Positions 63,338 to 64,000 of a stretch of 64,000 bases of DNA are shown here, one piece after another. Origin of the DNA: an uncultured Desulfovibrio sp. (lineage in GTDB: Bacteria > Desulfobacterota > Desulfovibrionia > Desulfovibrionales > Desulfovibrionaceae); the NCBI GenBank assembly GCA_913063155.1, contig CAJXYU010000002.1, forward strand, positions 186,001 to 250,000, in the 5' to 3' direction. Below the pieces are notes generated by a model. It ran no database searches. It had not been told where the DNA came from and saw only the letters and a program-made list of their open reading frames with translations. Numbering within the stretch: the stretch's first letter is position 1; each line of letters starts with the position of its first letter. A program made the position numbers and the translations under genes.

Positions 63338-64000
63338 TTACGCTTTCTTCCACTCGTCATAATAGTACTTGAGCACCGCCTTCATGGCGGCGGCGATGTC
63401 GGTGCAGTCCTGGGTGCCGATGTTGGCCAGAGCCACGCGCGACGACCACTTGGGGCCGGCAAACCCGGCTCCGGGCAGGCAGACCACATGCTGCCGCCGC
63501 GCCAGATCAAAGGTAAACTCCAGATAATGATGATTCTTGGGCAGGCCATCGGCGAATTCCTGACCGTAATACCGTCCTGCCAGATCGAGCACGTCGAGCA
63601 GGGCGTAATAACGTGTCAGGTCCTTGCCGTCCGGGGCCTTCATGTCGAGTCCTGCGAACAGGGCATCCCAGCGTTCCTTGAGGATGGCGCGGATGTGGCT
63701 CTTGTAGACGTATTTCGGGTCCAGCAGTTCGAAAAGCGAGAAGAAGCACATTGCTGTCTGCTGGGGACAGGAAAGGCCGCCGGTGTGGGCCAGAGCCACC
63801 TGTCGGCTGTCCATCTCCAGCCGCTCCCGGAAGGTGAGTTTGTCGGGTGTGGTGCTGGCGATCTTGTACCGTTCGGCCAGCGCCTTTTGCTCGGACTTGG
63901 AAAGCCCGGCAATGATCTTGTCCACCACGCAGTCCTCGTAGATCATGACCACGCCGAGCCGCCAGCCCGTGACACCGAAGTATTTTGAATAGGAATATAC
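63338..64000 (-). CDS. asdA: aspartate 4-decarboxylase-type aminotransferase, C-terminal part
   Basis: The gene runs off the right edge; 220 residues and the stop are visible. The open frame continues to the edge and begins there with VYSYSKYFGVTGWRLG, the PLP-lysine motif of the aminotransferase fold. The following sequence (VALAHTGGLSCPQQTAMCFFSLFELLD, YYALLDVLDLAGRYYG, VCLPGAGFAGPKWSSRVALANI) matches the C-terminal part of bifunctional aspartate aminotransferase/4-decarboxylase, which makes alanine and CO2 from aspartate. An internal GTG or ATG near 63950 is not the start. The N-terminal half lies outside the window. Confidence 0.8.
   Translation of the reverse strand, partial: VYSYSKYFGVTGWRLGVVMIYEDCVVDKIIAGLSKSEQKALAERYKIASTTPDKLTFRERLEMDSRQVALAHTGGLSCPQQTAMCFFSLFELLDPKYVYKSHIRAILKERWDALFAGLDMKAPDGKDLTRYYALLDVLDLAGRYYGQEFADGLPKNHHYLEFTFDLARRQHVVCLPGAGFAGPKWSSRVALANIGTQDCTDIAAAMKAVLKYYYDEWKKA

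Overview
The window is a stretch of chromosome from a mesophilic, GC-rich (about 60%) Gram-negative bacterium. It most resembles a sulfate-reducing deltaproteobacterium of the Desulfovibrionaceae (Desulfovibrio/Pseudodesulfovibrio type). This is inferred from a pseudouridine synthase-dephospho-CoA kinase fusion, a cysteine-bearing GrpE, an abundance of small redox and Fe-S genes, and hairpin-rich intergenic repeats of a kind I associate with that family. No rRNA, tRNA, CRISPR array, transposase or integrase was recognised. Most of the window is ordinary core genome in short operons closed by strong hairpin terminators.

Layout. 1-9.3 kb: a gene start leaving the left edge, two tandem paralogous periplasmic binding-type proteins, an NhaC antiporter, an MscS channel, uracil permease and uracil phosphoribosyltransferase, the RluD-CoaE fusion, a rhomboid protease and a NadM-like adenylyltransferase. 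9.3-17 kb: a phosphoglycerate-mutase-like protein, a PHP phosphoesterase, the chaperone set CbpA-CbpM-ClpB and an unknown multi-pass membrane protein. 17.2-23.8 kb: a complete nine-gene N-type ATPase operon (atpDCQRBEFAG, minus strand), the most distinctive system here. 23.9-33 kb: a YheT-type hydrolase, an M29 aminopeptidase with an apparently non-canonical start codon, GrpE-DnaK, a lipoprotein with a ligand-binding domain, and GatC-GatA. 33.2-40.4 kb: a CstB-like persulfide dioxygenase/rhodanese and a peroxiredoxin behind a PerR/Fur-like palindrome. They are followed by an apparently inserted segment (MFS exporter, AraC regulator, an AT-rich orphan secreted protein) bounded by duplicated copies of the 3' end and terminator of the neighbouring C69 dipeptidase gene.

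40.5-50.1 kb: MnmA, two paralogous TPR lipoproteins, MtaB, then a long plus-strand run YicC-RemA-Gmk-PyrF-TPR-HDOD-RecJ. 50.1-57.2 kb: DksA and an aminotransferase on the minus strand, an SDR dehydrogenase with a translationally adjoining phosphotransferase, UmuDC, and an orphan peptide-type binding protein followed by a 122-bp nested palindrome. 57.4-64 kb: a small unknown protein, a DUF401 permease, a C_GCAxxG_C_C protein divergent from a LysR regulator, a 2-hydroxyacid dehydrogenase, a Cys-rich ferredoxin-type protein, a YidH-like membrane protein, and the C-terminal part of a probable aspartate 4-decarboxylase.

Functional themes are ion homeostasis (NhaC, N-ATPase, MscS), protein quality control (CbpA/CbpM/ClpB, GrpE/DnaK), oxidative and sulfur stress (CstB-like, peroxiredoxin), and nucleotide and tRNA metabolism. 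All functional assignments are from reading the sequences; no database search was run.
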